From: Desulfitobacterium metallireducens DSM 15288
GTDB taxonomy: Bacteria; Bacillota; Desulfitobacteriia; Desulfitobacteriales; Desulfitobacteriaceae
Assembly: GCF_000231405.2 (NCBI RefSeq)
Contig: NZ_CP007032.1
Coordinates: 2,356,001 to 2,420,000, forward strand
Length of the DNA: 64,000 nt
Direction of reading: 5' to 3'
Shown in pieces: positions 57,498-64,000 of the stretch. A model generated the notes under the pieces. It was not told the DNA's origin, did no database searches, and saw only the letters and a list, made by a program, of their open reading frames with translations. The translations under genes and the position numbers were made by a program. The stretch's first letter is position 1. Every line of letters starts with the position of its first letter.

Positions 57498-58562
57498 TTA
57501 CCGACGACGGCGTAAAAATTCAGGAATATCGAGTTCATCTGATGAAGCCGCTGCTACAGGTCGAATCACCTGTTCTGCTGTCGTTCCAGTTTTACCGAAA
57601 GAACTCTGTGTCTGATCAAAACCCGTGGCAATAACTGTAACTCTAACTTCTTCCTTCAACGTTTCATCAATAACTGCTCCAAAAATAATATTTGCCTCTG
57701 GATCAGCAGCTTCAGCAATAATTTCAGAAGCTTCATTGACTTCAAACAAGGTCAGATTTTGCCCGCCTGTAATATTGAGAAGCACACCTTTGGCTCCTTC
57801 AATCGAGGTTTCCAAGAGTGGGCTAGATATTGCTTTACGTGCCGCATCTGAAGCCCGATTTTCACCACTGGCTTGTCCAATGCCCATTAAGGCTGAGCCA
57901 GTATTTCTCATAATCGTTTTCACGTCAGCAAAGTCTAGATTAATCAGACCTGGAACAGCAATTAAATCGGAGATTCCTTGAACACCTTGACGCAGAACAT
58001 CATCCGCAATCCTGAACGCCTCATGAATCGTCGTATTCTTATCAACCACTTGCAACAAGCGATCATTCGGTATCGTAATTAAGGTATCCACTTTGCTTTT
58101 TAATTCAGCAATTCCTTTTTCAGCTTGCATCGCTCGTTTGCGTCCCTCAAAAGTAAAAGGACGGGTGACTACCCCTACAGTGAGTGCCCCTAGCTCTTTT
58201 GCCACTTCAGCAACAATTGGAGCAGCTCCGGTTCCAGTACCGCCTCCCATGCCTGCTGTGACAAAAACCATATCAACACCCTTTAAGGTTTCAAGAAGTT
58301 CTTCCCGACTTTCCTCAGCCGCTTTTGCTCCAACCTCTGGGTTTGCGCCAGCTCCTAAGCCCTTCGTCAGTTTCAAGCCAATCTGAACTTTTTGTCCTGC
58401 CCGCGAAAGGTTTAATGCCTGTGCATCTGTATTTACAGATACAAAATCAACACCCTTAAGCCCTGCTGTAATCATGCGGTTTACCGCATTATTTCCTCCG
58501 CCACCAACACCGACGACCTTTATCCCTGCAAACTGATCAAAGTCCATGTCAAATTCAAGCAT
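57498..58562 (-). CDS. ftsZ: Cell division protein FtsZ
   Basis: 354 residues. The tubulin GTPase signature [15 protein letters not shown] is near 100, and [14 protein letters not shown] near the start. The synergy loop has [20 protein letters not shown]. The C-terminal tail [11 protein letters not shown] is the SepF/FtsA/ZapA contact peptide, after a short variable linker. It forms the Z ring. GGGGGAG before the ATG. Confidence 0.97.
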   Translation of the reverse strand: MLEFDMDFDQFAGIKVVGVGGGGNNAVNRMITAGLKGVDFVSVNTDAQALNLSRAGQKVQIGLKLTKGLGAGANPEVGAKAAEESREELLETLKGVDMVFVTAGMGGGTGTGAAPIVAEVAKELGALTVGVVTRPFTFEGRKRAMQAEKGIAELKSKVDTLITIPNDRLLQVVDKNTTIHEAFRIADDVLRQGVQGISDLIAVPGLINLDFADVKTIMRNTGSALMGIGQASGENRASDAARKAISSPLLETSIEGAKGVLLNITGGQNLTLFEVNEASEIIAEAADPEANIIFGAVIDETLKEEVRVTVIATGFDQTQSSFGKTGTTAEQVIRPVAAASSDELDIPEFLRRRR

Positions 58563-58717
58563 CTAGCGTTTCTCCCCCTCGTAAATTCAACTATTTATCC
58601 ATCATCTTCATAATCGAACCTTTTCAGACTTGCATAGAAGTTCTATGTACAAGCCCAATATTCCTTTTTTCACGAACATTTTTTTCTGCTAAAAGGACTA
58701 AAAATATAGGATGGATC

Positions 58718-59047
58718 TTATTTTTTTATTAAATTTCTTCTAATAATTGCCAAGTTGTTAAATAAACGCACCCCAAAGGCGACGACTGCAGCTAGATATA
58801 GATCCACGCCAATCCGATCGCCGATATAGGCCAACAAGCCTGCGAGCAGGATATTAGTAAAGAAACCGGTCAGGAAAATTGTTGAGTCAAAATGCTCTTC
58901 TTGAGCTGACCTCAATCCTCCTAAAACAGAATCCAAAGCCGCTAAAATCGCAACAGATAAATACTTGGAGTACTCTACCGGAACGGTAAAGGGACTAAAC
59001 CACCCAATCGATAAACCCAGCAACAAACCTAAAAATGGTAACCACAT
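58718..59047 (-). CDS. sbp: Small basic protein Sbp (DUF1290)
   Basis: 109 residues from the ATG at 59047 (GGAGG ten bases upstream); a TTG two codons earlier is too close to the site. It is hydrophobic, with three likely membrane segments, and shows YLSVAILAALDSVLGGLRSAQEEHFDS and GVRLFNNLAIIRR, typical of DUF1290. Function unknown; it sits between ftsQ and ftsZ as in many spore formers. Confidence 0.9.
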   Translation of the reverse strand: MWLPFLGLLLGLSIGWFSPFTVPVEYSKYLSVAILAALDSVLGGLRSAQEEHFDSTIFLTGFFTNILLAGLLAYIGDRIGVDLYLAAVVAFGVRLFNNLAIIRRNLIKK

Positions 59048-59065
59048 TATCAATAATCCTCCTCA

Positions 59066-59791
59066 TCATCGGCCAATAACAGGCTTGGCAGCCGTAAAAT
59101 CAATATACCTCACTCCGTTTTCAACGGTTTTATAGCCCGGGTCATTAAGGAGTTGGTAAAGCCCTGCTAATTTATCTTTCCAGTCTTGAGCTTGTCCTAA
59201 CCGTACTTCAACTCCACTGGTCAAATAAAGTGTAATTTGCTCAATGGGGTTTACATAAACTTCCCCAATCAAAGGTAAAATTTCTGAAGGGGATTCTTGT
59301 AAAAGAAGTAGAGCTGCCTCCAAACCGGGAAGTTTAAGTTCTTGGCCTGGACCCGCCGTATCGGGTATCGTAACACCATTAATTACAGGATAGCTATGAT
59401 CTGGCCAACCTTCGCTTCTCTGGAGGAAGATCCCTTGATCATCAACTTTAACTACACCGTTAGGAACAACAACCAATGCGACAGGGGTTCGCTCCGTAAC
59501 CTGAGCGACCAGAGTTTGAGGAAATTGCCGTTTAAATTGAATGCTTTTAACTAGAGGATGTAGAGTCACTTTTTTTCTTAAGCTCTCCTGATCCACAAGA
59601 ATAATATTCTGTCCTTTAGCACTACTCATCAAGCGATCAATTTCAAGCTGAGGGATCTGATCTAAACCCTCGACTTTGATATTTTGAATTGTGAAGTAAC
59701 TCGATCGAAGAAAAAGTGTCGAGCCCGCTACCAGTAGGATAACCAATATTGCAACATAAAAAAAGGCTGCATTCGTTTTCATGGGTGCCAT
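59066..59791 (-). CDS. ftsQ: Cell division protein FtsQ/DivIB
   Basis: 241 residues from MAPMKTNAAF; AAGGGGG precedes it. One membrane segment (about 8-28) is followed by a POTRA domain (FTIQNIKVEGLDQIPQLEIDRLM, GQNIILVDQESLRKKV, HPLVKSIQFKRQFPQTLVAQVTERTPVALV). It links FtsL and FtsB in the divisome outside the membrane. It lies between murA and sbp. Confidence 0.92.
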   Translation of the reverse strand: MAPMKTNAAFFYVAILVILLVAGSTLFLRSSYFTIQNIKVEGLDQIPQLEIDRLMSSAKGQNIILVDQESLRKKVTLHPLVKSIQFKRQFPQTLVAQVTERTPVALVVVPNGVVKVDDQGIFLQRSEGWPDHSYPVINGVTIPDTAGPGQELKLPGLEAALLLLQESPSEILPLIGEVYVNPIEQITLYLTSGVEVRLGQAQDWKDKLAGLYQLLNDPGYKTVENGVRYIDFTAAKPVIGR

Positions 59792-59852
59792 GTCTGTTCC
59801 CCCTTGACCCAAGTATAACGAATACAGCCTCAACTGTCATGCCTTTTTTGTA

Positions 59853-61112
59853 CTAAGACTTAACCCGAGTTAGCTTGGCTCCAATTTGACGGTATTTCTC
59901 CTCGAGATTTTCATAGCCACGATCAATATGACCGACCTTTTCTAGCACCGTCGCATCTTCCGCTGCCAGAGCAGCAAGAAAAAGTGCAGCACCTGCTCTT
60001 AAATCAGTCGCTTCAACAAACGCACCCTCTAAGTTTTCAACCCCGCGAATGATTGCTGTCCGACCTTCAATCGTGATTTGTGCTCCCATACGGCGCAATT
60101 CATCGACATGCTGAAACCGGTTTTCAAAAATCGTCTCTGTGATTACGCTTGTTTCCTCTGCCATAGCCAGCAACGCCATAAACTGAGGTTGCATATCCGT
60201 TGGAAATCCGGGATAAGGCATCGTTTTGCAATCTACGCCTTTGATTCTACCTGTTCTGCGGACACGAACTGCATCATCCCCAATTTGGACCTTAGCCCCG
60301 ATTTGGCGAAGCTTTGCAATTACAGGTTCTAGATGCTCAGGAATTACATTTTCGACTTCAATATCGCCCTGAGTCATAACAGCAGCAATCATGTGCGTCC
60401 CAGCCTCAATTCTATCAGGTATCACCGTATGCTCAGTGGGCTTGAGTTGAGTCACTCCGTCAATCCGGAGAATATCCATACCCGCCCCCCGAACTTTTGC
60501 CCCCATCTTATTCAGGAAGTTCTGCAAATCCACGATTTCCGGTTCACGTGCCGCATTATGGATCAGCGTTGTTCCCTTAGCTAATACAGCGGCCATCATG
60601 ACATTCTCGGTTGCTCCGACACTCGGTACATCGAAATAGACATCTGCACCTCTAAGCTCATCTGCCCAGGCCTCAATGTAGCCATGTCTCTCCTTGACCT
60701 TAACGCCTAACTCCTGAAGGCCTTTGATGTGCTGATCCATAGGCCGGGAGCCAATCGCACAACCTCCTGGTCGCGAAATTCTAACCCGACCATTCCGTGC
60801 CAGCATCGGTCCTAAAATCAAATTTGAGGCTCGCATTTGGCGCATCAAATTTTCATCGACCTCCCAGCACTTCAGATTTGAGGAGTCGACAATCAGACCT
60901 TCCTTGTTAAATGCGACTTCTGCTCCTAAGTATTGCAACACTTCGATCATATGTTCAATATCTGCTAGATGCGGAATTTCTAGCAGGTTCGATCGCCCGG
61001 AAGCAAGAAGAGTCGCCGCCAATAAAGGTAATGAGGCATTTTTGGCTCCACTGGTCCGTATCTTTCCTTCCAGCCTTTGTTTTCCTGTGATGACGTAGCG
61101 GTCCATCGTCAT
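59853..61112 (-). CDS. murA: UDP-N-acetylglucosamine 1-carboxyvinyltransferase
   Basis: 419 residues. It transfers enolpyruvate from PEP to UDP-GlcNAc, the first committed peptidoglycan step. The loop with the catalytic, fosfomycin-target cysteine is RPGGCAIGSRPMDQH (near 115). The N-terminus has GKQRLEGKIRTSGAKNASLPLLAA. Later, GFPTDMQPQFMALL is conserved. GAGGAGG before the ATG. Confidence 0.96.
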   Translation of the reverse strand: MTMDRYVITGKQRLEGKIRTSGAKNASLPLLAATLLASGRSNLLEIPHLADIEHMIEVLQYLGAEVAFNKEGLIVDSSNLKCWEVDENLMRQMRASNLILGPMLARNGRVRISRPGGCAIGSRPMDQHIKGLQELGVKVKERHGYIEAWADELRGADVYFDVPSVGATENVMMAAVLAKGTTLIHNAAREPEIVDLQNFLNKMGAKVRGAGMDILRIDGVTQLKPTEHTVIPDRIEAGTHMIAAVMTQGDIEVENVIPEHLEPVIAKLRQIGAKVQIGDDAVRVRRTGRIKGVDCKTMPYPGFPTDMQPQFMALLAMAEETSVITETIFENRFQHVDELRRMGAQITIEGRTAIIRGVENLEGAFVEATDLRAGAALFLAALAAEDATVLEKVGHIDRGYENLEEKYRQIGAKLTRVKS

Positions 61113-61142
61113 AGAAATACCTCCTCTATGCGGTTATGCAAA

Positions 61143-62021
61143 TTATGAGGTCATATAATGGACTTCGGTTCGGAGCTCAACTCCGTATTTTTCAAAAACG
61201 TCCCTCTGAATGGCTTGGATTAAAGCTAATACATCGGCAGCTGTGGCATTCCCAACATTTACGATGAAGTTACCATGTTTAGATGCGACTTGGGCCCCGC
61301 CTATACCTTTGCCTTTCCAACCCGCTTGTTCAATAAGCTTACCAGCAGAATCACCCGGAGGATTACGGAATACACTGCCTGCATTGGGTAGCTCTAAAGG
61401 TTGCGCTGCTTTACGTTTCGCCAGATTCTCAGCCATCTGCGCCTTAATCGTTTCTATTTTTCCCGGCTTAAATTTGAGTTCTGCTGCTAATATCCAACCT
61501 TTACCTCGCAGTGAACATTCGCGATATCCAAAGGTTAGCTCCTCTTTACTCAAAGTCTCGATCTGACCCTCCTCAGTTAAGACCATAACTTTATAAAGCA
61601 CATTCTGGATTTCCCCGCCATGCGCACCCGCGTTCATGACGATTGCTCCGCCAAGAGTCCCTGGAATACCCCGAGCAAACTCTAACCCGCTGAAGCCCTT
61701 CTCGCCTGCCTCCTGAGCTAAACGAGCTACGGAACATCCCATCTCAGCCTGCAAACTGCATTCTCCCCATACCTCACTAGTTAAGGACGTGGTGACAACC
61801 GTAATTCCTTTCAATCCTTCGTCTGGGAAAAGCAGATTTGACCCGCGCCCAATCAGGCGGATTGGGATATTCTCCTGTTGGGAAAAACGCCAAAGCTTCT
61901 CCATTTCAGCAACTGATTTTGGCCATACCACCCATTCAGCTGTACCACCGATCCTCCACGTACTCAGGTTCTTCAACGAAACATTCTTCTCTATTCGTCC
62001 CTCGATCCCGTTCAATAGCAT
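61143..62021 (-). CDS. murB: UDP-N-acetylenolpyruvoylglucosamine reductase
   Basis: 292 residues from the ATG at 62021 (AAGGTGG seven bases upstream); an ATG two codons up is also open. It reduces the MurA product to UDP-MurNAc with FAD and NADPH. FAD-binding regions are RLIGRGSNLLFPDEG and GIPGTLGGAIVMNAGAHGGEI, and the active site includes AGSVFRNPPGDSAGKLIEQAGWKG. The start overlaps the end of the upstream unknown gene by about 86 bases in another frame, an unusually long overlap. Confidence 0.95.
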   Translation of the reverse strand: MLLNGIEGRIEKNVSLKNLSTWRIGGTAEWVVWPKSVAEMEKLWRFSQQENIPIRLIGRGSNLLFPDEGLKGITVVTTSLTSEVWGECSLQAEMGCSVARLAQEAGEKGFSGLEFARGIPGTLGGAIVMNAGAHGGEIQNVLYKVMVLTEEGQIETLSKEELTFGYRECSLRGKGWILAAELKFKPGKIETIKAQMAENLAKRKAAQPLELPNAGSVFRNPPGDSAGKLIEQAGWKGKGIGGAQVASKHGNFIVNVGNATAADVLALIQAIQRDVFEKYGVELRTEVHYMTS

Positions 62022-62736
62022 TCCCATTCCACCTTATGTTCTTCTTCACTTCCCACCAGGATACTCCCATCTGTAAACCCAGCAGGATTGAACGATAAAT
62101 ACTTTCCTCAGCTTCAGGCTCCGGATAACGTTGAAGCCTTCCGAAGTAGCGGAAATTTTCTCGTTCAGCATAGAAATCCACGAAGGCCTCACTGATCACC
62201 CAGTCGCCTTCAGGAAACCAGCGTTTGAATTGCCTTCCTATAGGCATATCTTTAACGAGTGCTTTTAACCAATTCTCGGAAACCACCCAATGCAGGCCCC
62301 GTCCTTGTTCAGCAACCCAATGACGATCCGCTCCATACCAGAGAAGAGAAGGCTCATAACCTGCTTCCGATAACAGCTCCCAAAGTAAAGGTCGCCCCTC
62401 TTGTAGCAGACTTTCAAAAACGGGAAGGATTACCTCTTGCTCCCATAGTCTATGTAAGAAATCCTCAACTGACTCTTGGAGCAAGCCCTGACTTTCTCCC
62501 CACTGGCGATAATCATTTTCAAATTCAAACTCCGGCCAATAAACGATCTCTGTTGGGCCAAGATCCGGGAAATCTTCGTCCTTAGCCCCCATCAGGCTCG
62601 TTAAATCTAACGGCTCATCAGCCGAAACTTGCCTGAGAATCGTCTGAATCTGTAAGGCCTCGAGCAAAGCTTGAAAGCCTAGCCCTTCTTCTGAACCATG
62701 CGGCGTAAGTATGAGAATCTTCCGCGTTGGCCACAT
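61936..62736 (-). CDS. Unrecognised protein between murG and murB
   Basis: 266 residues; no family recognised. It opens MWPTRKILILTPHGSEEGLGFQALLEALQ, is rich in Trp, Glu and aromatic residues, and has no signal peptide or membrane segment. LLWELLSEAGYEPSLLWYG and EAFVDFYAERENFRYFGRLQRYPEPEAEES are the most protein-like parts. Codon use fits its neighbours. It lies in the mur cluster, with its 3' end overlapping murB, which makes cotranslation likely. A cytosolic role in wall precursor synthesis is possible by position only. Confidence 0.7.
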   Translation of the reverse strand: MWPTRKILILTPHGSEEGLGFQALLEALQIQTILRQVSADEPLDLTSLMGAKDEDFPDLGPTEIVYWPEFEFENDYRQWGESQGLLQESVEDFLHRLWEQEVILPVFESLLQEGRPLLWELLSEAGYEPSLLWYGADRHWVAEQGRGLHWVVSENWLKALVKDMPIGRQFKRWFPEGDWVISEAFVDFYAERENFRYFGRLQRYPEPEAEESIYRSILLGLQMGVSWWEVKKNIRWNGNAIERDRGTNREECFVEEPEYVEDRWYS

Positions 62737-62814
62737 GACAATCCACTCCCTTCCTTCTGACTGTCATATGTTATGCCAACCGTCAAGAAGGTGTGAATTG
62801 AGAGCCGATTTCTT

Positions 62815-63924
62815 CTATTTCCACCCTGTTTCAAAGCAAATGTTCACGATCTTGCCTAAGGCATCTGGCTCTCCTAATTCCTTCGCTTTAGCAGCCATTT
62901 CTTGGAGCTGGACCGCTTGCCCCATCAAGTCACGAACCGCTTGCCAAAGGGTTTCCCCGTTTAAGTCTTTATCCAAAATAACACGTGCAGCTCCAGTTTG
63001 CTCTAACGCCCGCGCATTGTATTCTTGATGATTTTCAGCCGCATAGGGATATGGAATAAGAATTGCAGGCTTTCCTGCCACCATCAATTCCGCGAGAGAA
63101 GCTGCTCCAGCTCGCCCAATCCAAAGATCAGTACAGGCTAAAGCTGCGGGCATATCAGCCAGGTACTCGAGCACCTTCCAGTTCTCTCTCTTCCATTGAA
63201 TTCCTGCCTCTTGTAATGACTTTAGGCTTTCCTGATGAGTCGCTTTTCCCGTAGCCCAAACAACTTGGACCTCTGGGTGCGAAGATAACTCTTTAAGCAC
63301 CTTAATCATGGCTTGGTTAATACTCCGCGCCCCTCGACTCCCGCCCGTGATGAGCAAAGTCAAGCGTTTAGGGTCTAATCTAAGCCTGCTCGCCCCTTCC
63401 TGTCGGCTCATCTGACCTATTTCTGGCCGGACTGGCAAACCTGTCAAGACAAGTTTTTTCTGAATTCCAAAATGAGCAATACTATCCGGGAAGGTAACCA
63501 TAACCTTACGCACAAACCGAGCTAGTATTTTATTTGTCACACCCGGTAGGGCATTTTGCTCATGAAGCAAGGTCGGAATTCCAAAAAGTGCTGCTGTTAA
63601 AACAACCGGCCCAGATACATAGCCTCCTGTCCCCACCACTAAATCAGGCTTAAATTTCTTCAGGATTTGTTTTGTATCCCAAAGTGCTTTTACACTTTTA
63701 ACTCCAACCTTAAGGGTCTCCACACTAAGCTTGCGTGGTAATCCCTGTCCTGGCACACTGGCAAACTTTAAACCCGCCTCGGGAACAAGCTTTGCTTCCA
63801 TTCCTGTATCGGTTCCCACGTAAAGGATTTCTGTTTGCGGGTCAGCGGACTGCATTCCCTTAGCGATCGCTAAGGCAGGATAGATATGTCCTCCAGTTCC
63901 TCCTCCGGTCACAATCACTCGCAC
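62815..63924 (-). CDS. murG: UDP-N-acetylglucosamine--N-acetylmuramyl-(pentapeptide) pyrophosphoryl-undecaprenol GlcNAc transferase
   Basis: 369 residues from GTG at 63924, with AAAGGGG upstream; the open frame extends 19 codons further. It makes lipid II from lipid I at the inner membrane face. Motifs: VRVIVTGGGTGGHIYPALAIA at the start, VVGTGGYVSGPV, LHEQNALPGVTNK and LLITGGSRGARSINQA. The C-terminal donor site is WIGRAGAASLAELMVAGKPAILIPYP. It is the first complete gene of the mur-fts block in the window. Confidence 0.95.
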   Translation of the reverse strand: MRVIVTGGGTGGHIYPALAIAKGMQSADPQTEILYVGTDTGMEAKLVPEAGLKFASVPGQGLPRKLSVETLKVGVKSVKALWDTKQILKKFKPDLVVGTGGYVSGPVVLTAALFGIPTLLHEQNALPGVTNKILARFVRKVMVTFPDSIAHFGIQKKLVLTGLPVRPEIGQMSRQEGASRLRLDPKRLTLLITGGSRGARSINQAMIKVLKELSSHPEVQVVWATGKATHQESLKSLQEAGIQWKRENWKVLEYLADMPAALACTDLWIGRAGAASLAELMVAGKPAILIPYPYAAENHQEYNARALEQTGAARVILDKDLNGETLWQAVRDLMGQAVQLQEMAAKAKELGEPDALGKIVNICFETGWK

Positions 63925-63955
63925 GGAATCTGCCCCTTTCATACGCTTAATTATT

Positions 63956-64000
63956 CTAAGATCTAGGTTTTTGCCTATCATCTATTTTTCTGAGCAATTT
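63956..64000 (-). CDS. Possible C-terminal end of the preceding dcw gene (ftsW?)
   Basis: The only open minus-strand frame at the edge reads KLLRKIDDRQKPRS then TAG, ending about 30 bases before murG. The basic hydrophilic tail suits the end of FtsW, which precedes murG in dcw clusters. This is only 14 codons and the identity is inferred from position. Confidence 0.35.
   Translation of the reverse strand, partial: KLLRKIDDRQKPRS

Overview
The window looks like a chromosomal segment of a spore-forming, low-to-mid GC Clostridia-type Firmicute. The best fit is the Desulfosporosinus/Desulfitobacterium group; this is inferred from gene order and protein flavour, not from any search. Supporting signs are the sigma-E/sigma-G/SpoIIGA locus beside ftsZ, a T-box leader, PyrR attenuators, a tandem glycine riboswitch, a YteA-like zinc-finger protein and a large 2-hydroxyacyl-CoA dehydratase activase typical of anaerobes. 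All recognised genes except rqcH and a relic of it lie on the minus strand, so transcription runs from high to low coordinates.

Layout in plus coordinates. 1-3275: 5' end of dapF and a calcium-type P-ATPase. 3276-5900: a repeat element, rqcH (plus strand), and a decayed second copy of part of rqcH. 5898-15513: a surface-polysaccharide locus made of an LCP ligase, the Wzz/BY-kinase/PHP-phosphatase trio, glycosyltransferases, a LicD protein, an EpsG-type polymerase, a flippase and a TagD-like cytidylyltransferase. 15778-26435: a complete pyrimidine operon pyrR-pyrB-pyrC-carA-carB-pyrK-pyrD-pyrF-pyrE, with PyrR attenuators before pyrR and before pyrB. 26635-29982: rluD, lspA, yteA, a DUF5665 protein and a nitroreductase. 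30184-35195: a TetR regulator with a perfect palindromic operator, overlapping a 1434-residue activase. 35375-37771: pta, a pyruvate-kinase C-domain-like protein and comB. 38011-42866: the glycine-cleavage operon gcvT-gcvH-gcvPA-gcvPB behind a tandem glycine riboswitch. 42910-43767: a soluble chemoreceptor-like protein. 43920-64000: a division and cell-wall region, read from (ftsW) murG through murB, murA, ftsQ, sbp, ftsZ, spoIIGA, sigE, sigG, ylmC, pgeF, a PhoP/PhoR-type two-component system, a HlyD-like protein, yggS, sepF, yggT, ylmH and divIVA to a T-box-controlled ileS.

Most of the window is conserved housekeeping sequence. The accessory parts are the AT-rich polysaccharide island, the intergenic repeat elements (family A at 3407-3601 and 41229-41392 with a fragment near 37889; family B at 16558-16630 and 28179-28250), and the rqcH relic at the island edge. 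I do not see a convincing new defence or mobile system. The most notable non-textbook items are the rqcH relic as a possible island-insertion scar, the two repeat families, the TetR operator controlling the giant activase, an orphan HlyD-like adaptor inside the PhoPR operon, and two unrecognised proteins embedded in the division/wall cluster. I found no tRNA, rRNA, CRISPR array, IS transposase or prophage.

Start codons were chosen by hand from ribosome-binding sites and family length, so several differ from the longest open frame. Identity figures are hand counts.
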